Shown here: positions 43,579 to 52,919 of the stretch, one piece after another
How positions within the stretch are numbered: position 1 is the stretch's first letter
How the letters are laid out: each line of letters opens with the position of its first letter
NCBI RefSeq assembly: GCF_018402285.1
Contig: NZ_JAGYJH010000006.1
Span: forward strand, 558,847 to 622,846
Direction: 5' to 3'
DNA length: 64,000 bases
From: Hyphomonas sp.
GTDB taxonomy: Bacteria > Pseudomonadota > Alphaproteobacteria > Caulobacterales > Hyphomonadaceae
The notes under the pieces: generated by a model
What the model was told of the DNA's origin: nothing
Databases searched by the model: none
What the model saw: only the letters and a program-made list of their open reading frames with translations
Translations under genes and position numbers: made by a program

Positions 43579-45495
43579 TCATCGTGCTGGCAAGGTCGCC
43601 GCCGCCGCTCTGGCGATTTCAACTGCGTTCAATCCCACGGCCTCAAGCACTTCGGCGTTTGCTCCAGACGGCGGAGTTGCGTTGAGGCCCAGGCGGACGA
43701 AAGATTTGCCATTGAGCGCGCCCTGTTCGGCCAGTGCAATGCCAATGGCATCGCCCTGGCCGTACCGGCGATAGTGGTTATCAAGCGTGATGATGGATTT
43801 AGATGCGCCGGCCACTTCGGCAAGCCAGCCTCTATCAACGATGTTCAGGAAGGGCAGGGCGATGACGCCGCAGGATACGCCCTTGGTGTCGAGCAAGGCG
43901 GCGGCTTCCATGGCAAGGCTCACGCCCACCAGTCCCGACGTCACAATGACAGCCTCACCAGGTTGCCGGACGACTGTGCCGCGACCTGCCACGATCTTTC
44001 CTGCAGTAGGCTTGTAGCGGGTTTCGAACGGAATTGAGACGAGCCTGAGGAAGGATGGGCCGTCGTGCGTGTTGAGGCACCAATCAAGCAGGGGGCCGAC
44101 CTCATCCGGGTGAGCCGGCTCGACCATCACGAGATTGGGAATTGATCCGAGTACGGAAATTTCGCGTACGGACTGGTGGGAATGTCCGGGACCGGCAGGC
44201 AGGACGCCAGATAGTCCGCCGACGTAGACAATTTTTGTGTCTTCGGTCGCGTTGTTGTAGATTTGCTCGTTCGGCCGTGTCGAGAGAAAGCACGAGAAGG
44301 AGTGCACGACAGGCAGCAATCCCTGCAAAGCCATGCCGCCCGCCTGGCTGACCATGTCCATCTCAGCGATGCCGCATTCTACAAAGCGGTCTGGAAACGC
44401 ATCGCGGAAAGGCTCCAGCCCCATATCGAGCACGAGGTCGGCGTCGAGCGCAACAATCTTGCCATTGCGCTGCGCCTGATCGAGCAGTGCTGCGGTATAG
44501 GCAGGAAACAAGCGAACAGCATCGCCTGCGGGAGGGGCGGCAGGGCGTTCAACGGTTTGGTAGGTGATCGACGATATTCCGGACAACTGAGCCAGTTCAT
44601 TCACCCGTGAGATCAGCTCCTGCGCTGCGCGGGTATAGTCGTCGGCTTTTGGCGCGCCGGAATGAAACTGGAAGCGTTCGACATCGCTATCGATAGAGGC
44701 GCCTTCCATGAATGACACGCCTTTGCCTTTCACCGTGTGCGCGATAATCACGCTGGGCCGCTGCGTTTCAGCTTTCGCAGCCGCCAGCGCTTTGGCAAGA
44801 GCTTCCAGATCGTGCCCGTCGGCCTCCTGCGTGTGCCATCCGAATGCGCGGAATTTTGCCGGCAGATCTCCAAGGCTGGAGGTCCGTTCCACAGAGTAGT
44901 CCGACTGTATCTTGTTGTGATCTACGATCACTGTGATTTCGCTGACCTTGTCATTTGCTGCGGAGATCAGGGATTCCCATATCTGGCCTTCTTGGAGTTC
45001 TCCGTCGCCCGTCATGACGTAGATACGACCCGGCCGGCCGAGCAGCTTGTTCGCAAAGGCCATCCCCTTCGCCTTCGAGATGCCCATGCCGAGGGAGCCC
45101 GTATTGGTCACCATACCGCCAACGTGAACATCCGGATGTCCCGGCAATCCACCCAGCCGGCGCAACTGGTGAATCTTGTCGAAAGGCAGCGTGCCGAGTG
45201 CGGTTAGAACAGCGTACAGTCCCGGCGCATCATGCCCTTTTGAGGAGAAGTAAAGGTCCTCAGCCTTCATTTCATTCAAATAAAGCCAGCTGACGATATC
45301 CATGCAGGAGAAGCTGGAGCCGATATGGCCAGAACCGGCGTTGGCAATCATGTAAAGCGTGTTCAGACGGGCGAGTTCTGCAAACAGTGCGGTGCGCTCG
45401 GCGGGGCCGGCATTTGATTGGAGAATGCGGACGAACTCCTCCCGCCCAGCGAAACATAACGAGCCAGAAACGGCTTCAGTGACCAGATCGCCCAT
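43579..45495 (-). CDS. Single-chain transketolase in the glycan locus
   Basis: A 638-residue thiamine-diphosphate enzyme, started at the ATG at 45493-45495 after an AAGGAGG site. The N-terminal half has GSGHIGSSFSCMDIVSWLY, SKGHDAPGLYAVL and the ThDP motif GDGELQEGQIWES ... DHNKIQSD. The second half has the pyrimidine-binding domain (DADLVLDMGLEPF, FVECGIAEMDMVSQAGGMA, GLSGVLPAGPGHSHQS). It corresponds to the TktA-like/TktB-like split subunits joined in one chain, a form common in secondary sugar clusters rather than the pentose-phosphate TktA. Here it lies 19 bases after the CMP-sugar transferase gene. It may build an unusual ketose or branched sugar; the substrate is unknown. Confidence 0.9.
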   Translation of the reverse strand: MGDLVTEAVSGSLCFAGREEFVRILQSNAGPAERTALFAELARLNTLYMIANAGSGHIGSSFSCMDIVSWLYLNEMKAEDLYFSSKGHDAPGLYAVLTALGTLPFDKIHQLRRLGGLPGHPDVHVGGMVTNTGSLGMGISKAKGMAFANKLLGRPGRIYVMTGDGELQEGQIWESLISAANDKVSEITVIVDHNKIQSDYSVERTSSLGDLPAKFRAFGWHTQEADGHDLEALAKALAAAKAETQRPSVIIAHTVKGKGVSFMEGASIDSDVERFQFHSGAPKADDYTRAAQELISRVNELAQLSGISSITYQTVERPAAPPAGDAVRLFPAYTAALLDQAQRNGKIVALDADLVLDMGLEPFRDAFPDRFVECGIAEMDMVSQAGGMALQGLLPVVHSFSCFLSTRPNEQIYNNATEDTKIVYVGGLSGVLPAGPGHSHQSVREISVLGSIPNLVMVEPAHPDEVGPLLDWCLNTHDGPSFLRLVSIPFETRYKPTAGKIVAGRGTVVRQPGEAVIVTSGLVGVSLAMEAAALLDTKGVSCGVIALPFLNIVDRGWLAEVAGASKSIITLDNHYRRYGQGDAIGIALAEQGALNGKSFVRLGLNATPPSGANAEVLEAVGLNAVEIARAAAATLPAR

Positions 45496-45514
45496 TGAGG
45501 CCTCCTTTTTTGTT

Positions 45515-46279
45515 TTAACGCTTAGAGTACGGGGGCATGTTGACAGTTGGAAGCGTTGCTTCTCCCCCATCAACCATTGCCTCGAGCATGCGCCAGTCGT
45601 GCTGAGAATTGACGTCCAGCCCTTCGTCAGTGTACGTTAGAAACGGCGTCAACACTTCTCCGGAAATTGTGCCGCCTTCGAGTGCCACACGGCTCCACGC
45701 GATCTCGAGACTGGCATTCTGGACATATACTTTCGGCAAGGCCGCATACTGGCTCGAGTGATAGGGCGTAGCGTCCTCATGGGTCATGGGCATCAACGGA
45801 TGCATGCGGTCACCGCGAACGATCCACATCTTGCCAGGGTGCTGCGCACAGAGCTCAACCGCACGCAGACTGTCGACACCAGTCTGCTGGATGAATTGGC
45901 TCCAGGCGCGACGAATCGTTTCCGGTTTGCGGCAGGGACTTGTAGGGCGTAGTAGAGCAAAGCACTCGAACACTTCTTCCTGTGGATTTCTCAGGTGGTT
46001 CAGAGCGTGGAGAATCCATTCGATGTCGGGTGACTTGTCGCCGGAGATTTCAGCCGGCCGCAGGAAAGGGACCTCTGCGCCATAGTACCTAGCAATCGCA
46101 GCATACTCTTCAGAATCAGTAGACACCACAACGCGGGAGAACACGCCGGAATCGAGAGCCGCGCAGATGGTGTAGGCGATCAGGGGGTGGCCAGCGAGCG
46201 GCGCAATATTCTTATGCGCGACGCGCTTGGAGCCTGCGCGTGCGGGAATGAGGGCTATGCATTCGGGAGTTGCGCTCAT
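45515..46279 (-). CDS. Acylneuraminate cytidylyltransferase family protein (CMP-sugar synthetase)
   Basis: A 254-residue enzyme from the ATG at 46277-46279; the frame extends upstream but inside the ALDH gene. It has the activating motif LIPARAGSKRVAHKNIAPLAGHPLIAYTI, then STDSEEYAAIA, LLRPTSPCR and the metal-binding DEGLDVNSQHDW. It couples CTP to a 2-ulosonic acid to give the CMP donor. With the NeuB-type synthase and KdsC-like phosphatase it makes a complete activation branch. The gene starts four bases after the ALDH stop. The sugar could be neuraminic, legionaminic, KDN or another acid. Confidence 0.9.
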   Translation of the reverse strand: MSATPECIALIPARAGSKRVAHKNIAPLAGHPLIAYTICAALDSGVFSRVVVSTDSEEYAAIARYYGAEVPFLRPAEISGDKSPDIEWILHALNHLRNPQEEVFECFALLRPTSPCRKPETIRRAWSQFIQQTGVDSLRAVELCAQHPGKMWIVRGDRMHPLMPMTHEDATPYHSSQYAALPKVYVQNASLEIAWSRVALEGGTISGEVLTPFLTYTDEGLDVNSQHDWRMLEAMVDGGEATLPTVNMPPYSKR

Positions 46280-46283
46280 GGCG

Positions 46284-47750
46284 TCAGAGGCGCTCCGGCT
46301 CAGTAATGAGATAGATGTCTTTGAGCTCTGTGTAGATATCCAGCGCTTCCGTGCCGGGTTCGCGGGTCCCGTTGCCAGAATTGCGAAGTCCGCCAAACGG
46401 CATGTGTGGCTCCGACCCGAACGTGCCAGCATTGACTACGGCAATCCCGGCGCTCAGACGCTGAGTAAAGGTCCATGCCCTGTCCCAGCTCCGTGTGTGG
46501 ATAGCGCCCGTAAGGCCGTAGGGCGAGTTGTTCGCGAGATTGATTGCTTCTTCGAAGCTCCCGACACGGAAGATGATGCCGATAGGACCGAACAGCTCTG
46601 TCTGAGCCATGTGCGAATGGGGTGGCAGGTTAGTCACGAGAGTAGGGTTCAGATAGAATCCGTTGCCGAGTCCAGCGGTTTCAGCCCGTTGCCCCCCGCA
46701 CAGCACTTCCGCGCCTTCCGCCTTGGCGCGTTCCAGAGCGGCTAGCATCGCAGAAAGCTGGCGCAGGTTGATGACCGGACCGAGGTCGCAGTCATCTTCC
46801 ACGCCAAGCCGGAGCGACTTCGCCTTGGCGACAAAACGGTTGACGAAATCATCATAGACATTGTCCATGACTATGAAGCGGCTGCCGGACGCACAGCGCT
46901 GCCCCGCGTTGGAGAAAGCCGAAAGCGATGCCCAGTGCACAGCTTTGTCGATATCAGCATCGTCGCACACAATGAAGGCGTTCTTGCCGCCAAGTTCTAG
47001 CGATACTTTTTTCAGTTCCCGCCCAGCTTGTTCGGCAATCAGACGTCCGACCCGTGTCGAGCCCGTGAACGAGATTACATCCACGCCGGGATGGCTGGCA
47101 AGGACCGGCCCGACTTCCGAGCCAAGGCCATGAACTACGTTCAGCACTCCCGGCGGAATGCCAGCTCCAATCAGTATACGGGCCATCCAGTCTGCCGAAA
47201 CAGGCGTTTCCTCGGCGGGCTTGAGGACAACCGAATTGCCGCAGACCAGCGCGGGAAATACTTTCCAGGCGAAGTTCGGCGCAGGCGTGTTGGCAGCGGT
47301 GATCAGGGCAGCGACGCCGCACGGCTGGCGGACAGTCATCGCGGACTTCTCCGGGGTGCCTGAAGGCATAGTGCGGCCAAACATACGCTGACCTTCGCCG
47401 GCGAAGAAACGGCCACAGAGAATGGCGCCGGCTGTTTCCCCACGAGCGTCCTTTAGAGACTTGCCTGCCTCGCATGCCACGATCCTGGACAACTCTTCCG
47501 CTCGTGCCTCGATCAGGTTGCAGGCTTTATGCAATATGGCGCCGCGTTGTACTGCAGGGACCGCCGCCCACGATGCTTGCGCCTCGCGGGCCGCCGACAC
47601 TGCAGCCGACGCAGTGCTCGCATCGGCCAGGTGCAGCCTTCCAACCTCAGCGCTATCATGAGGGCTCAGGATCGGCTGTGTCGACCCAGATGTCAGAGCT
47701 TCGCCGTTCACTAAGGACCGGACGTTTTGCGGGTCGAAAGACGTCAGCAT
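46284..47750 (-). CDS. Aldehyde dehydrogenase family protein
   Basis: A 488-residue NAD(P)-dependent oxidoreductase of the ALDH superfamily. It shows NTPAPNFAWKVFPALVCGN, KPAEETPVSADWM, FTGSTRVGRLIAEQAG, the general base Glu in LELGGKN and the catalytic Cys in FSNAGQRCASGSR, ending with ELFGPIGIIFRVGSFEEAI and MPFGGLRNSGNG. Its place inside a sugar-acid operon, directly before the CMP-transferase gene, suggests it oxidises a sugar aldehyde or semialdehyde, or makes an acyl precursor for sugar N-acylation. The substrate cannot be read from the sequence. Confidence 0.9.
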   Translation of the reverse strand: MLTSFDPQNVRSLVNGEALTSGSTQPILSPHDSAEVGRLHLADASTASAAVSAAREAQASWAAVPAVQRGAILHKACNLIEARAEELSRIVACEAGKSLKDARGETAGAILCGRFFAGEGQRMFGRTMPSGTPEKSAMTVRQPCGVAALITAANTPAPNFAWKVFPALVCGNSVVLKPAEETPVSADWMARILIGAGIPPGVLNVVHGLGSEVGPVLASHPGVDVISFTGSTRVGRLIAEQAGRELKKVSLELGGKNAFIVCDDADIDKAVHWASLSAFSNAGQRCASGSRFIVMDNVYDDFVNRFVAKAKSLRLGVEDDCDLGPVINLRQLSAMLAALERAKAEGAEVLCGGQRAETAGLGNGFYLNPTLVTNLPPHSHMAQTELFGPIGIIFRVGSFEEAINLANNSPYGLTGAIHTRSWDRAWTFTQRLSAGIAVVNAGTFGSEPHMPFGGLRNSGNGTREPGTEALDIYTELKDIYLITEPERL

Positions 47751-47871
47751 TACCTCAGCCTTCTCAATCTACCGGCTGTTTGGCATCGCTGAAGTACATA
47801 AAAACCCATAAATACGCTCAGCCCCTCGTAAACAGCAGTCTTCGCTAACAAAAGCGACGATATGGTAGAAG

Positions 47872-48453
47872 TTATTGCTCACCCGAGCGCTCGATTACGA
47901 GGCTCACGTCGTTTACGATAATCTCAAGCGGCTGCAGGTCCTGGCTGCGAAGAGTGAGACGAAGGCAGCTATAAGCGGTCTCGAATGTGTGCCTTACAAT
48001 GAAGGTCTCATCACCTCCAGCGAGTAGGAAATTCTCCGACGTGGCATCCGAACCATTCGCGGTATCGCAGTGTCTTTGCAGGATTGCGGTGAGATAGCGC
48101 TCTGCGGGTCCGTTCACTTCGATCGTAGCAATACCTGTATCGCCGGGGGCAACAGCAGTGTCGCTGAACAGGGCAAAGGCATACCCTTCGGACGAATTGA
48201 TTCGGACTGGAGGGCCTTCCTCAACGACTGAAGGCTCGATTGCTTTCCAAACAAATGGTTCCGACGAGGGTTTCAGTTCGGTCTGCGGTGCGGCGCCAGC
48301 GTCCACCGTAGCTGGAGGAAGCGATGCGGGTGCGGCAGTTTCGTCAGGATCAGACCCTTTCAGTAACGGCATGTCACAAGCCGAAATCATCAAAAGACCA
48401 ACAAAGGCGAGAGCATAAAATGGTCTACTGTGCACGATCAACCTCAGATCCAA
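47872..48453 (-). CDS. Hypothetical lipoprotein
   Basis: A 193-residue protein with an N-terminal hydrophobic segment ending in a lipobox (LLMISAC), then a Pro/Ala/Thr-rich linker and a beta-rich domain (VRINSSEGYAFALFSD, GIATIEVNG, YSCLRLTLRSQ). The start is uncertain: TTG 48453, TTG 48441 or GTG 48435 all precede the signal peptide. I do not recognise the family. It lies between the ALDH and SDR genes on the same strand with gaps of about 121 and 93 bases. It could be a periplasmic or outer-membrane partner of the glycan machinery. Confidence 0.6.
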   Translation of the reverse strand: MDLRLIVHSRPFYALAFVGLLMISACDMPLLKGSDPDETAAPASLPPATVDAGAAPQTELKPSSEPFVWKAIEPSVVEEGPPVRINSSEGYAFALFSDTAVAPGDTGIATIEVNGPAERYLTAILQRHCDTANGSDATSENFLLAGGDETFIVRHTFETAYSCLRLTLRSQDLQPLEIIVNDVSLVIERSGEQ

Positions 48454-48546
48454 TATCTAAAAAGCCCGCTGTATTGCAGGCGGTTATCGATAGCGATTTT
48501 AGGGAGTGCGGGCAAGGTGGGCAGGCCAGCTACGGCGCTATCCGGG

Positions 48547-49395
48547 TCAAATTGCCAAGAAACCGCCATCAATCCGAAGGTCGGCGCCCGTCATGTAGGC
48601 CGACGCGTTGGACATCAGAAAAATCGCAGGTCCGACATAGTCACCAGGGGTTGCCATTGAGTGCAGGTGTTCCCTCCCGCTATGCCGCAGCGGTATCTTC
48701 CGGGAATACTGTTCCAGAAACTCGGGATCTTGCCCGTTATAGACCCCCGCAAAAGTCAGCGTATTGGCGCGCACGCCCTTCGGCCCCCAATAGACGGCGA
48801 GGTAGCGGGTGAAATTGTAAAGCGCTGACTTCGAGGCGCAATACGCGACTGGCTTAAAGAACACTTCTCCACGGTCCCGCCGATACTGGTAGAGCGCCTG
48901 GTCCGGCGAAACCGTTCCGTAGATCGAGGCAACATTAGCTATCGAGCCACCACCGTTATCCGCCATGGCTTTGCCGAAGACCTGGCAGGACAGGAAAACG
49001 CCTTTGGCATTGACCGACATGACCTTGTCCCAGGATTCTTCCGGGTAATCTTCGAACGGCCCGTTCTCGGAAGCGGGTGAATCCGGTGGGCTGTCCAATG
49101 CGGCATTGTTGATGAGCCCATAGGGTACTCCCAACTGCTTTGATATAAGAAAAAGAGCAGCTTCTAGGGTGGTCCGCCTTGTGACATCTGCTGCAAACAC
49201 GCCCAACTTAGGGTTGGCAGCGTGAGCGCCGAAAAATGCTGCAGTTTTGTCATCCGATGGAGCAGGTTCAAGCACAGCCACGGCAGCTCCGGCTTGCAGC
49301 AAACCCAGAGTGATGGCACGACCGAGTTGGCCGTAGCCGCCTGTTACAACGATCGTGCGTCCATCGAGAGCGAACGGAGTGGGAGCAGGAGTCAT
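48547..49395 (-). CDS. SDR family oxidoreductase (PtmA-like)
   Basis: A 282-residue short-chain dehydrogenase: IVVTGGYGQLGRAITLGL (Rossmann loop), LINNAALD, a catalytic Ser in NVASIYGTVSP, and YCASKSALYNFTRYLAVYWGPKG with the YxxxK dyad, ending TGADLRIDGG. The long insert before the Tyr and the phrase SPDQALYQYRRDRG resemble PtmA of flagellin legionaminic/pseudaminic pathways. It is probably part of the sugar-acid pathway, working on a nucleotide sugar or its ketose product. It is 30 bases after the phosphatase gene. Confidence 0.87.
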   Translation of the reverse strand: MTPAPTPFALDGRTIVVTGGYGQLGRAITLGLLQAGAAVAVLEPAPSDDKTAAFFGAHAANPKLGVFAADVTRRTTLEAALFLISKQLGVPYGLINNAALDSPPDSPASENGPFEDYPEESWDKVMSVNAKGVFLSCQVFGKAMADNGGGSIANVASIYGTVSPDQALYQYRRDRGEVFFKPVAYCASKSALYNFTRYLAVYWGPKGVRANTLTFAGVYNGQDPEFLEQYSRKIPLRHSGREHLHSMATPGDYVGPAIFLMSNASAYMTGADLRIDGGFLAI

Positions 49396-49425
49396 GGGAA
49401 CTGTTCGCTTGGACGAGTTGAGAGA

Positions 49426-49944
49426 CTAGCCGCCTTTGGCGGCGGCGATGGCGTCGCAGACCTCACGCACGGCACCTTGGCCGCCGGGTTTCAGAGTTCT
49501 GAACGCAGTCAGCGTGTCAAGATCTTCGTGAGCGTCCGCCACGATGACTGGTAGATGCACCTTGCCCAGAACACCCAGGTCGTTGATGTCGTTTCCGATG
49601 AAGGCCGCGTCCTGAAAGCCAAACCCGTGCTCCGAAAGCAGGGCTTCGAGGGCAGCTACTTTGTCTTCTACACCCTGATGGCAGGCGATCTTCAGTTTTC
49701 GTGCACGCGCCGAGACGACAGGGTTTTCCTCGGTCGAGATAATCACGCAGTGCACGCCGGCTGCCATTGCGCGGCGGAGGCCATACCCCTCCAACCGGGA
49801 ACACCGCACAACTTCAGTGCCATCTTCCGACACATAAACGTAGTTGTCCGTCATTACGCCGTCAAAATCTATCGCCAACAGACGCACCTTGCGGGCGCGT
49901 TCTGCAAACTCTGGATGGGTCAGTGCACGAGAGCTTGATTGCAT
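49426..49944 (-). CDS. KdsC-like HAD phosphatase
   Basis: A 172-residue C0-type HAD phosphatase. Motif I is AIDFDGVMTDN (Asp nucleophile and second Asp), motif II is VIISTEE, motif III is the Lys in GVEDKVAALEALL, and motif IV is FIGNDINDLGVL. Relatives remove phosphate from Kdo-8-P or KDN-9-P. Here it would act on the ulosonic acid phosphate made by the NeuB-type synthase. The start overlaps the previous stop by one base (TGATG), so it is coupled to the glycosyltransferase gene upstream. Confidence 0.88.
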   Translation of the reverse strand: MQSSSRALTHPEFAERARKVRLLAIDFDGVMTDNYVYVSEDGTEVVRCSRLEGYGLRRAMAAGVHCVIISTEENPVVSARARKLKIACHQGVEDKVAALEALLSEHGFGFQDAAFIGNDINDLGVLGKVHLPVIVADAHEDLDTLTAFRTLKPGGQGAVREVCDAIAAAKGG

Positions 49945-51605
49945 CAATGTTTATACTCGAATGGTGTTCCTGTGAGGATTCCCGAACAGATGGTGTCGAT
50001 ACCTGGATCGGCCCCAGGGTGCGCAGCGGCGAACGCCCCGGACGCGAGCGTTGTAAGCGGCCATCCTGCGTTGGGGTCAAGAGCCGAAACCGGGATACAG
50101 CGCCGGAAAAAGAAATGATAAGCGTAACGACGAGCACGATCTTGCTCGGATGCAGAAAGCCGCACCATCATTTCGGCGTTTTCCAAAAAGCAAAGGTAGC
50201 TGTCTCGATCCGTTGCATCATGACTGAATCCTTTGCCGCGGATCCATGCATCGCCGGCAACGATAACAGGAAGGCCGCGTGCGGCGATTTCAACTCCGAG
50301 TTTGGTGTTGTAGATTAGCAGCGCCCGGCAGATCTTTGCCAAGCCATAGGTGTTATCAGTCATTTCGGGTGTAATCACACGGATGTTGGGCGGCATCTGT
50401 GGCCACCTTTGCTGGATCGCATCGTCCAGGCGCTGCTGCGCGCGCGGGCTGTTCATTATTTCGCCTGGATGGCAGCGAATGATCAGCTGCCGTTCTGGGT
50501 GCCGGCTGAACCAGTCAACTGTGTCATGTGTCCACGCAATCATGTCGCCATAGGCCGAACCCGGATAGTGCAAACGAGCGTCCCAGGCGACATTGGCGGC
50601 GAGAAGGAAGGTGGACTTTGATGGGTCAAGCTTCAGCTTGTCCCAGACTTTGCGTTCAGGTTGAGGTGCTTGCCGCTGAAACCGTATCCAGTCTGTCGCG
50701 CCGGTTTCTCGCTCTGTCAGGTACCGTTCCAGTGCATTGTCTTCTGCCTCGGTAAGGGGACGGGGGCCCCATCGCGATTCTGGTTCAGCAATCATTTCCC
50801 GATGATAAGTATCGCGATGCTGGTAGATAAGTGTGCTGCGTCGATAGGCCGGGTGCCAGGTTACAAGGCGCTTGCCAGCGGCTCTGGCCGCGCGGGCGAT
50901 CTGGCCTTGCGGCACATATATACCGTGATGAGCAACAACAACGTCATAACCACGTTCCTCAAACAGGCGCTGAGCAGCCCTGTCTACCAGGAATGCTGCT
51001 TGCCGGTAGCGGTTCAGTATTTGGATTTCGGCATCAGAGTTGCCGAGTGTTGACTTTCCAAAGAAGCGAAGGGCCCCAGCCAGCGCATGCTCATCTAGTT
51101 CAGAATTGTGGTGATCTGAGGCGAACGCGTCGGAGTCAAGCATATCATCCGCGCAAAGATAATCACCGAAGCTTCGGACAGGGAGGCCGAGCGGGGTGTA
51201 CACGCGGTTACCAGCGTCCGTGCAGATTGCGCAGAAATCCGCCTGGGGTCCGCGCTGTGCTGCGCGCCGGACGCTGGGGACGAGCGTATGTTCAATCAGC
51301 TGGCAGGCTGGCAGTCTGCCGTCACAAAGCAATATCTCGACCCGCGCGCCGCGAAGGGTCAGCGCTACAGCGATGAGGCTATCGATAGTGTTGATAGTCG
51401 AATGCATACCGAGACTGGAAGCGATACACACCTTAGGCCCGCGTGCGGAGTATACCGACGCCATCCATTCCGCCGCATTGCCTTCGATCAAGGTTGCCCA
51501 GTCCGGCAGGTAGCCTGGCTGCCGGACTGTTTGACTTAAACGCCACCTTCGGAGCGGCGCATAAAGATCCGATTTGCGGATAGTGCTCCGAAGATTGTCT
51601 TTCAA
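49944..51605 (-). CDS. Surface carbohydrate biosynthesis protein, GT-B-like (paralogue of 61166-62842)
   Basis: A 553-residue protein begun at TTG 51605, just six bases after the NeuB-type gene. It has two Rossmann-like lobes: VCIASSLGMHSTINTIDSLIAVALTLRGARVEILLCDG in the first and LIIRCHPGE, LLIYNTKLGVEIAARGLPVIVAGDAWIRGKGF in the second, close to the capsule-type (KpsS/KpsC-like) transferase style. A conserved YAYHFFFRR motif is near the end. It is about as long as, and clearly related to, the plus-strand gene at 61166. It may transfer the CMP-activated sugar. I infer a transferase role; no activity is known to me for this exact group. Confidence 0.8.
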   Translation of the reverse strand: MKDNLRSTIRKSDLYAPLRRWRLSQTVRQPGYLPDWATLIEGNAAEWMASVYSARGPKVCIASSLGMHSTINTIDSLIAVALTLRGARVEILLCDGRLPACQLIEHTLVPSVRRAAQRGPQADFCAICTDAGNRVYTPLGLPVRSFGDYLCADDMLDSDAFASDHHNSELDEHALAGALRFFGKSTLGNSDAEIQILNRYRQAAFLVDRAAQRLFEERGYDVVVAHHGIYVPQGQIARAARAAGKRLVTWHPAYRRSTLIYQHRDTYHREMIAEPESRWGPRPLTEAEDNALERYLTERETGATDWIRFQRQAPQPERKVWDKLKLDPSKSTFLLAANVAWDARLHYPGSAYGDMIAWTHDTVDWFSRHPERQLIIRCHPGEIMNSPRAQQRLDDAIQQRWPQMPPNIRVITPEMTDNTYGLAKICRALLIYNTKLGVEIAARGLPVIVAGDAWIRGKGFSHDATDRDSYLCFLENAEMMVRLSASEQDRARRYAYHFFFRRCIPVSALDPNAGWPLTTLASGAFAAAHPGADPGIDTICSGILTGTPFEYKH

Positions 51606-51611
51606 GTGATA

Positions 51612-52703
51612 TCAGGCCTCGCTCAAAGCTCTCACGGCAGCTTCTTCCGTGGTGCCGAGGTGCTCGAAGGTGATGTTCTCGTCTTCCCGCACCGATGACT
51701 TAAGCTTCATGCCAACCATGACGTCCTGGAAATAGGGTGCAACACCGTCGCCTGGAGACTTGATCGCGATGTCAGCCAGAGTCAAAATGTGGCCGGCTGA
51801 CAGATCACGCGAGGCAACGATCTTCTTGCCCATCTTTATTAGCGGCGCGATCTCCGACGGGTAGGTTCGCTTGATGCCATCCCCGAGCGCAATCCGGGCA
51901 CGCTGCAGGTCCCGAATTAGCCGGCGCAGACCGTTGGGTTCCAGCGAGAAGGCTTGGTCTGTGCCTTTCCAGGCGCGGTTGAGCGTAAAGTGCTTCTCCA
52001 GCACCCGCGCCCCGCACATATAGCCGAGAAGAGCCATAGCGATGCCGCTGTCATGAGACGAGAAACCGATAGGAATATCCGGAAATTCACGGCGATAAGT
52101 TTCCACGACCCGGATGTTCAACTCCTCGAAGGTCGGCGGATAGCCTGAGGTGCACTGCATGATACACAGCTGCGGATTGATCGGCGCAATAGTGTCGTAC
52201 ATGCGCCGCACATCTTCAAGCGATGCGCCGCCCGTCGACACGAACAGAGGCTTTCCGAAGGAAGCTACATATTTGATCAACGGAAGGGTCTTCAGATCTC
52301 CCGATGCGATCTTGTACATCGGCATGTCGAGATCTTCGAGGAAGTCTGCGCTCTTGTAGTCCCAAGCGGTAGAGAAAAGCGTGATGCCGATCTTCTTCGA
52401 GTGATTCCGCAGTTCGATCCACTCGTCGCGGTCGAACTCAAGGAATTCACGATGCTCGCCATATGTGGGGGCGTATGCATTTTCCGAGTTGTACGGAGTA
52501 TTGTAGTACTCTTTGGTGTAAAGGGACCGATTGTCCCGTTTCTGCAGTTTGACAGCTTGGGCGCCGCAGAGTTTTGCAGAGTCAAAAAGCGCTTTGCACT
52601 TTTCCACATCACCTTCGTGATTCTGGCCGATCTCGGCGATCACGTACATATCTTCATTGTCACCAATTTTAACACTATCGACAATAAGCTGACGATCCGA
52701 CAT
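51612..52703 (-). CDS. N-acetylneuraminate synthase family protein (NeuB-like)
   Basis: A 363-residue enzyme from the ATG at 52701-52703 after AAGGAG. The TIM-barrel condensing domain has YVIAEIGQNHEGDVEKCKALF, AVKLQKRDN, STAWDYKSADFLED, KIASGDL, VSTGGASLEDVRRM, QCTSGYPP, GFSSHDSG and LEKHFTLNRAWKGTDQAFSL. A C-terminal SAF (antifreeze-like) domain contains DLSAGHILTLADIAIKSPG. It condenses a sugar aldehyde with phosphoenolpyruvate into a 2-ulosonic acid. No UDP-GlcNAc 2-epimerase (NeuC) is nearby, so the precursor is unlikely to be plain N-acetylmannosamine from that route. It is the first gene of the unit that runs down to the transketolase. Confidence 0.93.
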   Translation of the reverse strand: MSDRQLIVDSVKIGDNEDMYVIAEIGQNHEGDVEKCKALFDSAKLCGAQAVKLQKRDNRSLYTKEYYNTPYNSENAYAPTYGEHREFLEFDRDEWIELRNHSKKIGITLFSTAWDYKSADFLEDLDMPMYKIASGDLKTLPLIKYVASFGKPLFVSTGGASLEDVRRMYDTIAPINPQLCIMQCTSGYPPTFEELNIRVVETYRREFPDIPIGFSSHDSGIAMALLGYMCGARVLEKHFTLNRAWKGTDQAFSLEPNGLRRLIRDLQRARIALGDGIKRTYPSEIAPLIKMGKKIVASRDLSAGHILTLADIAIKSPGDGVAPYFQDVMVGMKLKSSVREDENITFEHLGTTEEAAVRALSEA

Positions 52704-52797
52704 CGAAAGTCTCCTTAACACTGCGTTCTTCGTTGCATCGGCGACACCGCTTCTGCTCCTTGTCGAGTAAACAGTTTCAATGAGGGGTTCAACTCAT

Positions 52798-52833
52798 AAA
52801 AAAAAACGCAGAGAGGACATGTTTGGAATCTGC
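52798..52833 (-). terminator. Weak terminator after the SGNH hydrolase gene
   Basis: On the minus strand GCAGA (52833-52829) pairs with TCTGC (52812-52808) and is followed by nine Ts (52806-52798). The stem is only five bp with a 16-base loop. It would separate the exporter operon from the neuB unit; the 216-base gap also holds the neuB promoter. Confidence 0.4.
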
Positions 52834-52919
52834 TTCGGGCGACGCGAATCCGGCGCATTTTTGACACGTATTTGTCCAAATCCGAACAGAATCCCGGAGG
52901 TGCGCTTCACCTAAAGAGA

